The notes: generated from the sequence alone by a model not told the origin. A DNA stretch of 64,000 nt from Halobacillus sp. Marseille-P3879 (GCF_900240285.1 NZ_OESS01000002.1:1178001-1242000), one strand, 5' to 3'. Numbered from the stretch's first letter, positions 6,239 through 16,057 are shown. A program made the numbers and translations.

Positions 6239-8559
6239 ACTGTGGCCTCCTTACTGACGGTACATGGAAAGGTTATAGTAGATTTAAATCCGCTGCCCGG
6301 TGACGTATTGATCGTAAGGCTTCCATTTAACCCGTGCACCCGCTGTTCAATTCCCGATAAACCTATATGAGAAAATAAATCTCTTTGGAAAGAATAATCC
6401 ATTCCCCGACCATCATCCGAATAGATAAGAGTTACTCCCTGCCTATCATTTCTCAGGCTTAATTTAACAATTTTAGCATCTGAATGCTTCATTGCATTCG
6501 AGAGAAGCTCTTGAACGATACGAAAAATAGCCAGGATACGCTCCTGATCAAGGTCGGCTTGAAAACCTTCATGGGAAAAATAAACGGTGAAATTGGAGCG
6601 CAATTGATATTGTTCTATTAAGTCCTCAAGAGCATGCACTAACCCCAGTTCTTCAATAAAAGCAGGCCGAAGTTCGTTACACGTTTCTCGAATTAAATGA
6701 ATGCTGTCTAGTATCGATTCTTTAAACATATTTAATTCTGAGTTTAAAGTTTTGGGTAAATCTTTTCGTTTGCTTATCAAGTCATCCATCCTCCTATACA
6801 AATACAACTGCTCCTGCAGTACCGTATCATGCAGGTCAATGGAAAGCTGTTTACGCTGATTCTCAGCGATAGAGAACAGCAGTCTTGAAAGCCAGGCTGG
6901 ATATTGCTGGGTTTGATCACTTCTAAGTGTTCTTAATTCTTTTAATAAATCTTCTATTAAATTCATATTTTCAATCGCAATATTTGCATTATGAGAAATC
7001 GTTTGTAAATAGGTTTTCTCATCGCGGTTTAGAGTTGTAAAATCTTTCTTCCCTCTGCACCAAAGCATTGTAATTTTTTCAAGGGAATACCCAACGATAA
7101 CTCCGAAGCCTTTCTCCGTTTCAATGATAGACCCAATATCATAGCTGTGATTTGAAAATTGATCCTCGAAATGGTCAAGAAAGTCTTCAGGTATCGGATC
7201 GTATACACAATAGAGTGCTTTTTTGTTATGCTTCGAATAGATATAAATATCCCGAACGTTCAAAACGTTACTAATTTCATTTCGCAGCACCTTCATTAAA
7301 TCTACTGCGTTCGTTTGATTCTTCATATTCTTAGACATTCGGTGCATGCTTTCCTGATAACTGTAGCGGGCAGCAAATAAATACTGCTGCAGCTTAAAAT
7401 CAAGCAGTTCTTTGATTGATAGAAAGACAATTAAAGTGATTTCTAATACTATAAAAACTTCTATATAACGAATAAATGATAAAGAATTCATTATTAATAC
7501 AGAAAGAGCAATCGTCAGAACCAGACTCGGAACGATTGACAAAAATGCATAGTATCGTAAGCGGCCCATATAAAAGTTGATGTCAATCAACTGTTCTCTC
7601 GTAACAAGGTACATAAAAGTTACAGGCAATGCAATCAGAAAAGATGCTGCAAATTCAAGCGGAATAAGCTTAACGCCTATAGTGAGTGTCGGAATAAGAT
7701 ATAACATGATATAAGGAAGAAATGCGATCGACATCCCTACGCTCACATATTTAAATAGCGTTCCATAAGCATCATCTTTGTGTAAATAAAGTCCTCTGTA
7801 AATAATCAAGAATAAAATAATATATAAACCAAGCAACAATATTCGTAACACCTGATAAATTAGTGCAGGGTATAGACCATTAATTAATAAGAGACCTTCA
7901 ACAATGGTTACTGTACCTACAAGACTATATAATGCAATATACCAATTCTTTGAAAACCAAAAAATATTAAGTTCTGCAAAATATTTATATAAGAAATGTA
8001 TGAGAATAACGCACGCGGCTAAAAACAAACTTGTGTTTAAAAACACACTATACAAGTCATACCTTACAGCCCCGCTGTTACTAATATAACCTAGTCCGAT
8101 CGTCAAAAAGAAAAGCATGAGTAAATGAACGGAATAACGAGGATCAACTTTCTTATACACAAGATGAGAGATCCAAAGTACTCCTGTTAAGAATAATAAA
8201 GGAATGACTACAAAGAAAACCCAATGAGTGGCGGATGGATTTTCAATATTATCGTAGCTGAGAATTTCCCCCTCATGGTTCAAAGTAAATGAGCCTGCAT
8301 TCTCTAAATTGTGAAACATAGGGATACTGTAATGCTCTTCCGGAACATCCCCATTAACTGACGCTAACGAAGCACCGATAGGTACATTCTGTTTTTCCGC
8401 CCAGCTGTCTCCTTTTATATTCGTAATTACCCAATCATTACCCTCGTTCCCTACTTCTATTCCTAAATAAGGCTGAGTGAGAGAGACAAAGGTAATATAA
8501 CTCACTGATCCTAAAATAAACAATAAAATGAATAGTTCTTTTTTATTAATTGAAGCCAT
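6235..8559 (-). CDS. ComP-like membrane histidine kinase
   Basis: A 774-residue sensor kinase. A first membrane helix (about 8-28) is followed by a PDZ-like extracellular domain (about 30-100, with a VPIGASLASVNGDVP core). Then come about nine membrane helices up to residue 382, a GAF-like linker (about 415-535), a HisKA_3 dimerisation domain with phospho-acceptor H577 (SIDLHDTVLQ), and an ATPase domain with N688 (LLSNAMKHS), DDGRGM 715-720 and GLSGIEQRV. This layout and the MGRLRYYA segment at 331-338 match ComP of B. subtilis, the ComX pheromone sensor. No comQ or comX lies upstream: only a promoter and the sdhB terminator fit in the gap. The signal is therefore unknown. Confidence 0.85.
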   Translation of the reverse strand: MASINKKELFILLFILGSVSYITFVSLTQPYLGIEVGNEGNDWVITNIKGDSWAEKQNVPIGASLASVNGDVPEEHYSIPMFHNLENAGSFTLNHEGEILSYDNIENPSATHWVFFVVIPLLFLTGVLWISHLVYKKVDPRYSVHLLMLFFLTIGLGYISNSGAVRYDLYSVFLNTSLFLAACVILIHFLYKYFAELNIFWFSKNWYIALYSLVGTVTIVEGLLLINGLYPALIYQVLRILLLGLYIILFLIIYRGLYLHKDDAYGTLFKYVSVGMSIAFLPYIMLYLIPTLTIGVKLIPLEFAASFLIALPVTFMYLVTREQLIDINFYMGRLRYYAFLSIVPSLVLTIALSVLIMNSLSFIRYIEVFIVLEITLIVFLSIKELLDFKLQQYLFAARYSYQESMHRMSKNMKNQTNAVDLMKVLRNEISNVLNVRDIYIYSKHNKKALYCVYDPIPEDFLDHFEDQFSNHSYDIGSIIETEKGFGVIVGYSLEKITMLWCRGKKDFTTLNRDEKTYLQTISHNANIAIENMNLIEDLLKELRTLRSDQTQQYPAWLSRLLFSIAENQRKQLSIDLHDTVLQEQLYLYRRMDDLISKRKDLPKTLNSELNMFKESILDSIHLIRETCNELRPAFIEELGLVHALEDLIEQYQLRSNFTVYFSHEGFQADLDQERILAIFRIVQELLSNAMKHSDAKIVKLSLRNDRQGVTLIYSDDGRGMDYSFQRDLFSHIGLSGIEQRVHGLNGSLTINTSPGSGFKSTITFPCTVSKEATV

Positions 8560-8593
8560 CTCTACTCCATCCTTTTATATGTCAATCCCTTCT

Positions 8594-8621
8594 ATTATAC
8601 TACTCACGTTAAGAGCGACAA
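8594..8621 (-). promoter_or_regulatory. Sigma-A promoter of the comPA-like operon
   Basis: TTGTCG (8621-8616), a 16-bp spacer and TATAAT (8599-8594) lie about 35 bases upstream of the kinase start. The operon therefore has its own start, downstream of the sdhB terminator. Confidence 0.7.
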
Positions 8622-8634
8622 CCCTTTTAATCAA

Positions 8635-8670
8635 TAAAAAATACCCCTGCTTTAAATAGCAGGAGTATTT
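8635..8670 (-). terminator. Terminator after sdhB
   Basis: AAATACTCCTGC pairs with GCAGGGGTATTT (one G-T pair) around an 8-base loop, followed by further T on the minus strand, 11 bases after the sdhB stop. Confidence 0.85.
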
Positions 8671-8681
8671 CATGTCTTCTA

Positions 8682-9446
8682 TTAAACCCGTTGATCGCTG
8701 CCAAAGAAACTCTTAAATGATTCAATAGCCGTATCACGGTTTAATGCAGCAATTGATGTTGTTAAAGGGATTCCTTTTGGACAGGATTCCACACAGTTTT
8801 GAGCATTTCCGCAGCCCATTAGGCCTTCTTCATCCATAATGGTTTGCAGACGCTCACTCTTGTTCATTGCCCCGGTTGGATGAGAGTTAAACAGCCGCAC
8901 CTGAGAAAGTGGTGCAGGACCAATGAAATCAGATTTGCTGTTTACGTTAGGACAAGCCTCCAGACAAACTCCACAGGTCATACATTTCGAAAGCTCGTAA
9001 GCCCACTGGCGTTTGCTTTCTGGCATTTTAGGACCGGGCCCTAAATCGTGCGTACCGTCAATAGGAACCCAGGCTTTTACTTTCTTCAAGGAATCGAACA
9101 TGCGGCTGCGGTCTACAGCTAAGTCCCTCATGACCGGAAAGGTAGTCATAGGAGCTAAACGAATTGGCTGTTCTAGTTGATCAACCAGAGCTGTACATGA
9201 TTGTCTGGGTTTTCCATTAATCACCATCGAACAAGCCCCACAGACTTCTTCTAAACAACCCATATCCCAATACACAGGTGTAGTGGCTTTGCCCTCTGCA
9301 TTTATCGGGTTACGGCGTACTTCCATTAAAGCTGAAATAACGTTCATATTCTTTCGATAAGGAATCTCAAAAGTTTCCTCATAAGGCTGGGATTCCGGAT
9401 CGTCCTGTCGAGTGATAATAAACGTTATCGTTTTATCTTCGCTCAT
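8682..9446 (-). CDS. sdhB: Succinate dehydrogenase iron-sulfur subunit
   Basis: Electron-transfer subunit of complex II, linking succinate oxidation to menaquinone. The 254-residue protein has the plant-type 2Fe-2S ligands in CLEEVCGACSMVI and QSC (about residues 64-84). The C-terminal ferredoxin-like part has CMTCGVCLEACP (about 155-166) and MGCGNAQNCVESCPKGIP (about 211-228) for the 4Fe-4S and 3Fe-4S clusters. AAAGGAGG precedes the ATG. It is the last gene of sdhC-sdhA-sdhB, 15 bases after sdhA. Confidence 0.97.
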   Translation of the reverse strand: MSEDKTITFIITRQDDPESQPYEETFEIPYRKNMNVISALMEVRRNPINAEGKATTPVYWDMGCLEEVCGACSMVINGKPRQSCTALVDQLEQPIRLAPMTTFPVMRDLAVDRSRMFDSLKKVKAWVPIDGTHDLGPGPKMPESKRQWAYELSKCMTCGVCLEACPNVNSKSDFIGPAPLSQVRLFNSHPTGAMNKSERLQTIMDEEGLMGCGNAQNCVESCPKGIPLTTSIAALNRDTAIESFKSFFGSDQRV

Positions 9447-9461
9447 GATGATGGACCTCCT

Positions 9462-11213
9462 TTATTTGCTCTTCGAGTAATCACGTTTACGCGGCTCGAT
9501 CAAACTTGTATCTACTGGATCATAACGGAAAACCGGCTTATCATTTTCCTTGTCATAGCTGGCAACTGTTGTTTTCAGCCAGTCTTCATCATTTCGCTCA
9601 GGGAAATCCGGTTTGTAATGAGCACCACGGCTTTCATTACGGTTATAAGCTCCCTGGGTAATGACACGCGCAAGCTGAAGCATATTCCATAATTGACGGG
9701 TAAACATAGCTCCCTGATTACTCCACCTGGATGTATCATTAATGTTAATACGCTTATATCTCTCCATTAACTCAACAATCTTTTCATCCGTCTGAAGAAG
9801 CTTCTCATTATCACGAACCACTGTTACATTATCAGTCATCCATTCACCGAGTTCTCTATGAAGCTGATAGGCATTCTCGTCGCCATCCATATTCATAATT
9901 CCCTCAAATTTTTCCTGTTCTTCTTTTACTTTTTGGTCGAACAGGGCTGAACTCATATCTTCAGAAATAGTTTCTAAATCTTCCGTGTACTTAACAGCAT
10001 TAGGGCCAGCTACCATCCCACCATAAATAGAGGATAACAAGGAATTGGCACCTAAACGGTTTGCACCATGCTGGCTGTAATCACATTCCCCTGCAGCAAA
10101 AATTCCCGGGATATTAGTCATCTGATCAAAATCAACCCACATACCGCCCATTGAATAATGGACAGCCGGGAAGATCTTCATCGGTACTTTTCGAGGGTCT
10201 TCGCCTACAAATTTTTCATAGATTTCGATAATACCGCCCAATTTAACATCCAATTCTTTAGGGTCCTTATGAGATAAGTCCAGATAGACCATATTCTCAC
10301 CGTTAATCCCAAGCTTCTGGTTTACACACACATCAAAGATTTCACGAGTAGCAATGTCTCGAGGCACGAGATTACCATAAGCAGGATATTTCTCCTCGAG
10401 GAAATACCATGGCTCTCCATCTTTATATGTCCATACCCGTCCACCTTCTCCACGTGCAGATTCGCTCATAAGACGGAGTTTATCGTCACCGGGAATTGCG
10501 GTAGGGTGAATTTGGATGAATTCACCATTGGCATAATTAACACCTTGTTGATAAAGGGCAGCAGCAGCTGAACCTGTGTTAATTACAGAGTTTGTTGATT
10601 TACCAAAGATAATTCCAGGTCCTCCTGTTGCCATTATAACAGCATCGGCAGGGAAAGCTTTAATTTCGTGATCGCTTAAATTTTGGCCGATCACTCCTCG
10701 ACCGACACCTTTTTCGTCAATAATGGCGGATAGGAATTCCCAATTTTCATATTTCGTTACAAGTCCATTTACTTCATGACGGCGGACTTGTTCATCCAAA
10801 GCATATAAGAGCTGCTGACCGGTAGTTGCACCGGCAAAAGCTGTTCTATGGTGTTGTGTACCACCAAAGCGACGGAAATCAAGCAGGCCTTCAGGCGTAC
10901 GGTTAAACATAACACCCATACGATCTAATAAGTGGATAATACCCGGGGCCGCATCACACATTGCTTTAACCGGCGGCTGGTTTGCTAAGAAGTCTCCTCC
11001 ATATACCGTATCATCAAAGTGTTCCCAAGGTGAATCTCCTTCACCTTTTGTATTAACAGCACCGTTAATACCACCTTGTGCACAAACAGAGTGAGAGCGT
11101 TTAACAGGTACTACTGAGAGCAAGTCAACATGAACGCCTTGCTCTGCTGCTTTAATTGTTGCCATCAGCCCGGCTAGACCTCCGCCAACAATTACTATAT
11201 TTCGATTACTCAT
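9462..11213 (-). CDS. sdhA: Succinate dehydrogenase flavoprotein subunit
   Basis: Catalytic FAD subunit of complex II, oxidising succinate to fumarate on the cytoplasmic face. The 583-residue protein starts with the Rossmann FAD motif VGGGLAGLMA (about 8-17). The covalent flavin histidine lies in RSHSVCAQGGINGA (about 39-52), substrate residues in QIHPTAIPGDD (about 234), and the arginine and histidine region in FPAVHYSMGGMWVD (about 351). HGANRLGANSLL lies near 384. The length is normal for Bacillus SdhA. Confidence 0.97.
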   Translation of the reverse strand: MSNRNIVIVGGGLAGLMATIKAAEQGVHVDLLSVVPVKRSHSVCAQGGINGAVNTKGEGDSPWEHFDDTVYGGDFLANQPPVKAMCDAAPGIIHLLDRMGVMFNRTPEGLLDFRRFGGTQHHRTAFAGATTGQQLLYALDEQVRRHEVNGLVTKYENWEFLSAIIDEKGVGRGVIGQNLSDHEIKAFPADAVIMATGGPGIIFGKSTNSVINTGSAAAALYQQGVNYANGEFIQIHPTAIPGDDKLRLMSESARGEGGRVWTYKDGEPWYFLEEKYPAYGNLVPRDIATREIFDVCVNQKLGINGENMVYLDLSHKDPKELDVKLGGIIEIYEKFVGEDPRKVPMKIFPAVHYSMGGMWVDFDQMTNIPGIFAAGECDYSQHGANRLGANSLLSSIYGGMVAGPNAVKYTEDLETISEDMSSALFDQKVKEEQEKFEGIMNMDGDENAYQLHRELGEWMTDNVTVVRDNEKLLQTDEKIVELMERYKRININDTSRWSNQGAMFTRQLWNMLQLARVITQGAYNRNESRGAHYKPDFPERNDEDWLKTTVASYDKENDKPVFRYDPVDTSLIEPRKRDYSKSK

Positions 11214-11266
11214 AATTAATGCTCACTCCCTTGACTTTCTCTATCACATTTCAAATCGAAGAAACG

Positions 11267-11887
11267 TTATGCTCCATAGGCGAACTGAATTAAGGTGCGT
11301 ACGCCTACATAAGAAATTGCAACAAATACAATGATGCTCACGTATGTCATAACAAGCTGTGAGCGCGGTGAAACAGTAAGACCCCAGCTTACAAAGAAGG
11401 ACCAAAGGCCATTAGAGAAGTGGAACGTTGTGGAGATGACCCCTACTATGTAAAACCAGAAAAAGAATGGATCAGTAAGGATGCCTTCCATCAGCTGATA
11501 GTTCAATTCAGCCCAGCCAAATCCAATCGCAATACGAGTTTCCCACACGTGCCACGCTATGAAGATAAGCGTAATGATCCCTGTGACTCTTTGCAGCATA
11601 AACATCCAGTTTCTAAAATAACCAAAGGTTTTAAGATTACTTTTAGCCGTGAATGCAATGTATACTCCATAAATGGAGTGAAACAACAGTGGTAAAAAGA
11701 TAATAAAAATCTCCAGAACGTATCGGTATGGCAGACTCTCCATAAAATGAGCCGCTGCATTAAACGCTTCTGGTCCACGTGTTGCAAAAAAGTTCACAGT
11801 TAAATGCTGGATGAGGAATATTCCAATTGGAACAACCCCCAATAGTGAATGTAATCTTCGGTTTACGTATCCGCGTGTTCCTGCCAT
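11267..11887 (-). CDS. sdhC: Succinate dehydrogenase cytochrome b558 subunit
   Basis: Membrane anchor of complex II in Bacillaceae: one polypeptide with five membrane helices and two haems. Helices fall at about residues 15-35, 60-82, 100-120, 140-165 and 180-200, with candidate haem histidines H12, H27 (LIQHLT), H69 and the WHVWETR segment. The ATG at 11887 follows GAGGGGGG; a longer frame starting 99 bases upstream lacks a ribosome binding site and is not part of known SdhC. It is the first gene of sdhCAB, with a promoter at 12032-12060 and a 145-nt leader. Confidence 0.95.
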   Translation of the reverse strand: MAGTRGYVNRRLHSLLGVVPIGIFLIQHLTVNFFATRGPEAFNAAAHFMESLPYRYVLEIFIIFLPLLFHSIYGVYIAFTAKSNLKTFGYFRNWMFMLQRVTGIITLIFIAWHVWETRIAIGFGWAELNYQLMEGILTDPFFFWFYIVGVISTTFHFSNGLWSFFVSWGLTVSPRSQLVMTYVSIIVFVAISYVGVRTLIQFAYGA

Positions 11888-12031
11888 GTTTACCCCCCTC
11901 AAGATGATTGCTAAATATAGCGATGTACATTTTTTCAGACAGTTAAGCGCTTTTATAAGCGAAAAAAAAAGATAGGAAACCCCCATATTTCCTTTTTCAA
12001 AACTGCTGAATGTACAATTTGTGACACGTTT

Positions 12032-12060
12032 ATTGTACTTCTATCATGCAAGACCGTCAA
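12032..12060 (-). promoter_or_regulatory. Sigma-A promoter of sdhCAB
   Basis: TTGACG (12060-12055), 17-bp spacer, TACAAT (12037-12032) on the minus strand. The predicted start gives a leader of about 140 nt before sdhC, long enough for post-transcriptional control; no such element was identified. Confidence 0.75.
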
Positions 12061-12127
12061 GAAAACCTGTTCATTATTTAAGAAATGAAGCAATTATCAC
12101 AATTCCCTTAAAATGTATAAAATACGG

Positions 12128-12156
12128 TTGCGCCTTTTTCTGTTTCAAGGGATAAT
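12128..12156 (+). promoter_or_regulatory. Candidate promoter of yslB
   Basis: TTGCGC (12128-12133), 17-bp spacer and GATAAT (12151-12156), about 25 bases before the yslB start. Confidence 0.5.
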
Positions 12157-12180
12157 AATAAGCGGAAAGGAATGAGCGTC

Positions 12181-12615
12181 ATGAAAGAAACAGCCAAGTT
12201 ATCGACAGAGAATATTTCATCGCTGGTCGCTACCGGGGCGGGATTTGATCTGCTCCGATATTTTACTTTGCCTGATTTTCTCGGTAAGGATGCCCCTTAT
12301 CTTCTTTACTTTATGGGCAAAAATATTGCCAGGGAAACGACAATTGAAACATATGAAGAATTATTTGAGTTTTTTCAGTACCTGGGGTGGGGCGAACTTC
12401 AACTTATTAAAGAGAAAAGAAGAGAGTTAGTCTTTCACTTACAAGGACATATCGTAGAAAAAAGGCTTAATCAAAAAATTTATCCAATAGACTTTCGCTT
12501 GGAATGCGGCTTTTTGGCCGAAGCTTTACAGACGATCACAGAGGATACATACGAGTGCATAGAAGAAGTCCATCCGAAAGACCATATCATCGAAATCAAA
12601 GCAACCAAAGAATAA
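12181..12615 (+). CDS. yslB: YslB, DUF2507 protein of unknown function
   Basis: A 144-residue soluble protein of the YslB/DUF2507 family, thought from its fold to be related to small ligand-binding V4R-type domains. Visible features are a conserved LRYFTLPDFLGKDAPYLLYF segment near residues 25-45 and a C-terminal FRLECGFLAEALQ stretch (about 101-113). The ATG at 12181 is chosen because GGAAAGGA lies 9 bases before it and directly abuts the earlier ATG at 12172. It lies between sdhC and uvrC on the opposite strand, as in B. subtilis. No biochemical role is established. Confidence 0.88.
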   Translation: MKETAKLSTENISSLVATGAGFDLLRYFTLPDFLGKDAPYLLYFMGKNIARETTIETYEELFEFFQYLGWGELQLIKEKRRELVFHLQGHIVEKRLNQKIYPIDFRLECGFLAEALQTITEDTYECIEEVHPKDHIIEIKATKE

Positions 12616-12617
12616 GC

Positions 12618-12651
12618 GAAGAGCCAGCTGTTATTCCTCAGCTGGCTCTTC
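12618..12651. terminator. Convergent terminator between yslB and uvrC
   Basis: A perfect 13-bp stem GAAGAGCCAGCTG/CAGCTGGCTCTTC has an 8-base loop; the uvrC stop codon lies in the loop. T-runs are weak on both sides, so it likely serves both convergent genes as a strong hairpin. Confidence 0.7.
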
Positions 12652-14421
12652 TTCATTAAGGGAATCAAGGATCGTCTGAGCAACCGGAGCTGGAACTCCA
12701 AGCCTAGTAATATCTTCTGGAGAGGCTTCTTTAATCTCTTTAATTGATTTAAAATGCCTCAATAATAATTTCCGCCGTTTCTGCCCTACTCCCGGAATTT
12801 GGTCGAGCTCAGACTGAATCGCTCCTTTACCTCTAAGTTGACGATGAAATGAAATGGCAAACCTGTGTACTTCGTCCTGAATACGCTGCACGAGGTAGAA
12901 TTCCTGTGAATTACGCTCCAAATCAACTACAGAAGGATGATCACCATACAGCAATTCACTTGTTTTGTGCTTCTCATCTTTTGCTAATCCAGCCAACGGA
13001 ATATCAAGACCCAGTTCATTTTCCAGAACGTCTAAAGCGGCTGTCATTTGACCTTTACCTCCATCCACTATAATAAGGTCAGGAAGCGGGAGGTTTTCTT
13101 TTAAAACCCGAGTGTACCGTCTTCTAATCACCTCACGCATTGTCTCGTAATCGTCTGGCCCCTGGACATTTTTCACTTTATATTTGCGGTACTCCTTTTT
13201 ATTCGGCTTGCCGTCGATAAAAACAACCATGGCTGAAACAGGATCTGCTCCTTGAATATTTGAATTGTCAAAGGCCTCAATTCGATGCGGCACTTCAATG
13301 TTCAGCTTTTCTCCCAAGGTCTCAACAGCTTTTATTGTTCTCTCCTCGTCCCTTTCAATTAAAGCAAACTTCTCCTCAAGCGAAATTTCAGCATTCTTCA
13401 TTGCTAACTGAACGAGTTCTTTCTTACGTCCCCGCATCGGGATCATAACTTTTGTATCTACCACACCTTCCAGAACATCTGTGTTTGTCCCCACTGGTAC
13501 GAGCAGCTCCTTAGGATACGGGTGGTTCTGATGCAGGTAGAAACGGCCAATATAGCTGAGGAAGGTATCTTGTGGATCATCGAAGAAAGGAAACAGGGCT
13601 ACATCCCGTTCAATCAGCTTTCCTTGACGAATGAAAAATACCTGGACACACATCCATCCTTTGTTGTAAGAATACCCGAACACATCCCGGTCCACTTGAT
13701 CATTCATGGTCATCTTCTGCTGTTCCATTACCGACTCAATATGTTCGATTTGATCTCGATATTCCTTTGCTCTCTCAAAGTCCAGTTTTTCAGAGGCTTC
13801 CTCCATCTTGCTCTTTAACTCGTTTTTAATCTCTTTATGACCGCCGCTTAAAAAAGAAGTAATGCTCTGTACGATATCATGGTTCGTTTCTTTAGACACA
13901 TGAAATTCGCATGGACCGAGACATTGGTGCATGTGGTAATATAAACAAACACGATCAGGCATCGTGTTACATTTTCTTAACGGGTATAAACGATCCAATA
14001 ATTTCTTTGTCTCCCGGGCTGCAATTACATTCGGATAAGGGCCGAAATATTTCCCTTTATCCTTTTTTACTTTGCGAGTGACGATTAGTTTTGGGTGCCG
14101 TTCAGATGTCACCTTCAAGTATGGATAAGTTTTATCGTCCTTCAACATTACGTTGTATTTAGGATCATGCTTCTTTATTAAATTCATTTCCAAAATCAAT
14201 GCTTCAATCTCAGAAGTGGTTACTATATATTCAAAGTCTGTAATTTCCTGAACTAAGCGCTGTGTTTTTCCATCATGAGCACCTGTAAAGTACGATCTTA
14301 CTCTGCTTTTTAGCAGTTTTGCTTTGCCAACATAAATAATCGTATCGTGCCTATCCTTCATAAGATAGCATCCCGGTTGGCCTGGCAGCACAGCAAGTTT
14401 TTCTTTTATATTGTTGTTCAT
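12631..14421 (-). CDS. uvrC: Excinuclease ABC subunit C
   Basis: Makes both the 3' and 5' incisions around bulky DNA lesions during nucleotide excision repair, recruited by UvrB. The 596-residue protein has the GIY-YIG nuclease domain (about 1-95, with PGCYLMKD and IIYVGKAK). Next come a UVR motif for UvrB contact (about 200-235), the UvrC RNase H-like endonuclease domain (about 380-530, with [10 protein letters not shown] and [10 protein letters not shown]) and a C-terminal helix-hairpin-helix ([14 protein letters not shown], about 556). The length is standard. It is on the minus strand between yslB and trxA, as in B. subtilis. Confidence 0.97.
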   Translation of the reverse strand: MNNNIKEKLAVLPGQPGCYLMKDRHDTIIYVGKAKLLKSRVRSYFTGAHDGKTQRLVQEITDFEYIVTTSEIEALILEMNLIKKHDPKYNVMLKDDKTYPYLKVTSERHPKLIVTRKVKKDKGKYFGPYPNVIAARETKKLLDRLYPLRKCNTMPDRVCLYYHMHQCLGPCEFHVSKETNHDIVQSITSFLSGGHKEIKNELKSKMEEASEKLDFERAKEYRDQIEHIESVMEQQKMTMNDQVDRDVFGYSYNKGWMCVQVFFIRQGKLIERDVALFPFFDDPQDTFLSYIGRFYLHQNHPYPKELLVPVGTNTDVLEGVVDTKVMIPMRGRKKELVQLAMKNAEISLEEKFALIERDEERTIKAVETLGEKLNIEVPHRIEAFDNSNIQGADPVSAMVVFIDGKPNKKEYRKYKVKNVQGPDDYETMREVIRRRYTRVLKENLPLPDLIIVDGGKGQMTAALDVLENELGLDIPLAGLAKDEKHKTSELLYGDHPSVVDLERNSQEFYLVQRIQDEVHRFAISFHRQLRGKGAIQSELDQIPGVGQKRRKLLLRHFKSIKEIKEASPEDITRLGVPAPVAQTILDSLNEEEPAEE

Positions 14422-14490
14422 ATTTTCCCCACCCCGCTCTCTTAGAGGTTCTTATAGAAAAGGTACCACATTCAGGAAGTATAATACACC

Positions 14491-14519
14491 AAAAAGCCAC
14501 GCTGCATAAGCAGCGTGGC
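14491..14519 (-). terminator. Terminator after trxA
   Basis: GCCACGCTGC pairs perfectly with GCAGCGTGGC around a 4-base loop, followed by TTTTT on the minus strand, 15 bases after trxA. Confidence 0.93.
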
Positions 14520-14533
14520 CGTGAATGTTTAAA

Positions 14534-14848
14534 TTAAGAATGTTTTGTAATTAATTCGGCAAGAGCTTCTTTAGGCTGGAAACCAATAACCTGGTCTACA
14601 ACTTTACCATCTTTAAATAGAAGAAGCGTAGGGATACTCATAACCCCAAATTTACTTGCTGTTTCCTGGTTCTCGTCAACATCAAGTTTAACAATCTTAA
14701 CCTGATCACTCATTTCCTCATCAAGCTCTTCAAGTACTGGAGCAATCATTTTGCAAGGGCCGCACCATGGCGCCCAAAAATCTGCAAGGACTAAACCTTC
14801 ACTAGTTTCATCTGTAAAATTTTGATCTGTTGCTTTCACAAGTGCCAT
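14534..14848 (-). CDS. trxA: Thioredoxin
   Basis: Small cytosolic thiol-disulfide reductant that serves ribonucleotide reductase, methionine sulfoxide reductase and peroxiredoxins, and is itself reduced by thioredoxin reductase. At 104 residues it has the redox motif WCGPC (about 28-32), the buried aspartate in LADFWAPW, and the cis-proline loop SIPT (about 72-75). It is single-gene, with its own terminator and an extended -10 promoter upstream. Confidence 0.97.
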   Translation of the reverse strand: MALVKATDQNFTDETSEGLVLADFWAPWCGPCKMIAPVLEELDEEMSDQVKIVKLDVDENQETASKFGVMSIPTLLLFKDGKVVDQVIGFQPKEALAELITKHS

Positions 14849-14883
14849 TGTTAAAAACCTCCTCGTTCATTTAGTCTGATCAA

Positions 14884-14892
14884 AGTATATCA
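14884..14892 (-). promoter_or_regulatory. Extended -10 promoter of trxA
   Basis: TGATATACT on the minus strand carries TG one base before TATACT, about 36 bases upstream of trxA. The -35 region is a poor match. Confidence 0.5.
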
Positions 14893-15021
14893 CTTTCTAT
14901 TTTGACTGACTAACAATTTGTTTATGCGAATATCAATGGTGCCCTGAAAGGCTCAGCGCGCACAATCTTTGGATAAGTACTAATAAGATATTGTGGAAGC
15001 TAAGAAAACGTAAAATCTAAT

Positions 15022-15057
15022 AAAAAAAGCTAGGGCAGAGAGTCTCTGCCTTAGCTT
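15022..15057 (-). terminator. Terminator of the lcfA-fadR-fadB-etfBA operon
   Basis: AAGCTAAGGCAGAG pairs with CTCTGCCCTAGCTT (one mismatch) around a 3-base loop, followed by a T-run on the minus strand, 20 bases after etfA. Confidence 0.9.
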
Positions 15058-15076
15058 CACTAGCATATTTATAATG

Positions 15077-16057
15077 TTATGCGTTTACTTTCACTTGTTT
15101 AATCTCTTCAATCAATTTAGGAACAACATCAAATAAATCACCAACGATACCATAGTCTGCCACATTAAAGATGTTAGCTTCAGGGTCCTTATTTATCGCT
15201 ACAATTACTTTAGAGTTCGACATCCCTGCTAAGTGCTGAATGGCCCCAGAGATCCCGCAGGCAATATACAGATCAGGTGTAACCACTTTACCTGTCTGGC
15301 CAATTTGTAAGGAATAGTCACAATATCCTGCATCACATGCCCCACGGGATGCTCCTACCGTCCCCCCTAGAGCTTGAGCAAGCTCTTCTAAAGGTTTAAA
15401 CCCTTCAGAACTCTTCACACCACGTCCGCCGGCTACAATTACTTTAGCTTCTGACAAGTCTACCCCATCAGAAGACTTTCGAATAATATCTTTAATAATG
15501 GTACGGATATTTGTTATTTCAACTTCTTTCTCCGTAACTTCCCCTATTCGTGTATCATCACGCGGCTCGGCCGGAATGTTGTTCGGACGAATTGTGGCAA
15601 AAGTAATGCCATCTGTAATTTCTTTCTTCTCAAACGCTTTCCCAGAGTAAATAGGCCTCGTAAACACGACCTTACCATTTTCTACTACAACTTCTGTCGC
15701 ATCAGAAATCAAACCTGATTCGAGTCGGCTTGCGATCTTAGGAGTAATGTCTTTCCCAATTGATGTGTGCCCCATTACAATTGCTTCAGGGGTTTCGTCA
15801 TCAATTACAGCTTGCAGCGCCTGACCATAACCGTCAGATGTATACGTTTTCAAATTTTCATTTGAAACAGTGAGCACCCGGTCAGCTCCGTGATAAACCA
15901 TTTCTTTACCCATATCCTCTAACTGTCCATCTCCACAAATAACTCCTACAACATCTCCGCCGTCGCTGATTATATTTGCCGCAGCAATCGCTTCAAATGT
16001 AACGTTTCTAAGTGAACCTTCCCGAGCTTCCCCGATTACTAAAACTTTTTTACTCAT
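15077..16057 (-). CDS. etfA: Electron transfer flavoprotein alpha subunit
   Basis: FAD-binding half of the soluble electron transfer flavoprotein, which carries electrons from acyl-CoA dehydrogenases to the quinone pool. The 326-residue protein has the N-terminal nucleotide-binding fold (about 1-190). The C-terminal FAD domain has VAGGRGVKSSEGF (about 208), GASRGACDAGY (about 237) and QIGQTGKVVTPDLYIACGIS (about 252-271). It is the last gene of the fatty-acid degradation operon, 27 bases after etfB. Confidence 0.97.
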   Translation of the reverse strand: MSKKVLVIGEAREGSLRNVTFEAIAAANIISDGGDVVGVICGDGQLEDMGKEMVYHGADRVLTVSNENLKTYTSDGYGQALQAVIDDETPEAIVMGHTSIGKDITPKIASRLESGLISDATEVVVENGKVVFTRPIYSGKAFEKKEITDGITFATIRPNNIPAEPRDDTRIGEVTEKEVEITNIRTIIKDIIRKSSDGVDLSEAKVIVAGGRGVKSSEGFKPLEELAQALGGTVGASRGACDAGYCDYSLQIGQTGKVVTPDLYIACGISGAIQHLAGMSNSKVIVAINKDPEANIFNVADYGIVGDLFDVVPKLIEEIKQVKVNA

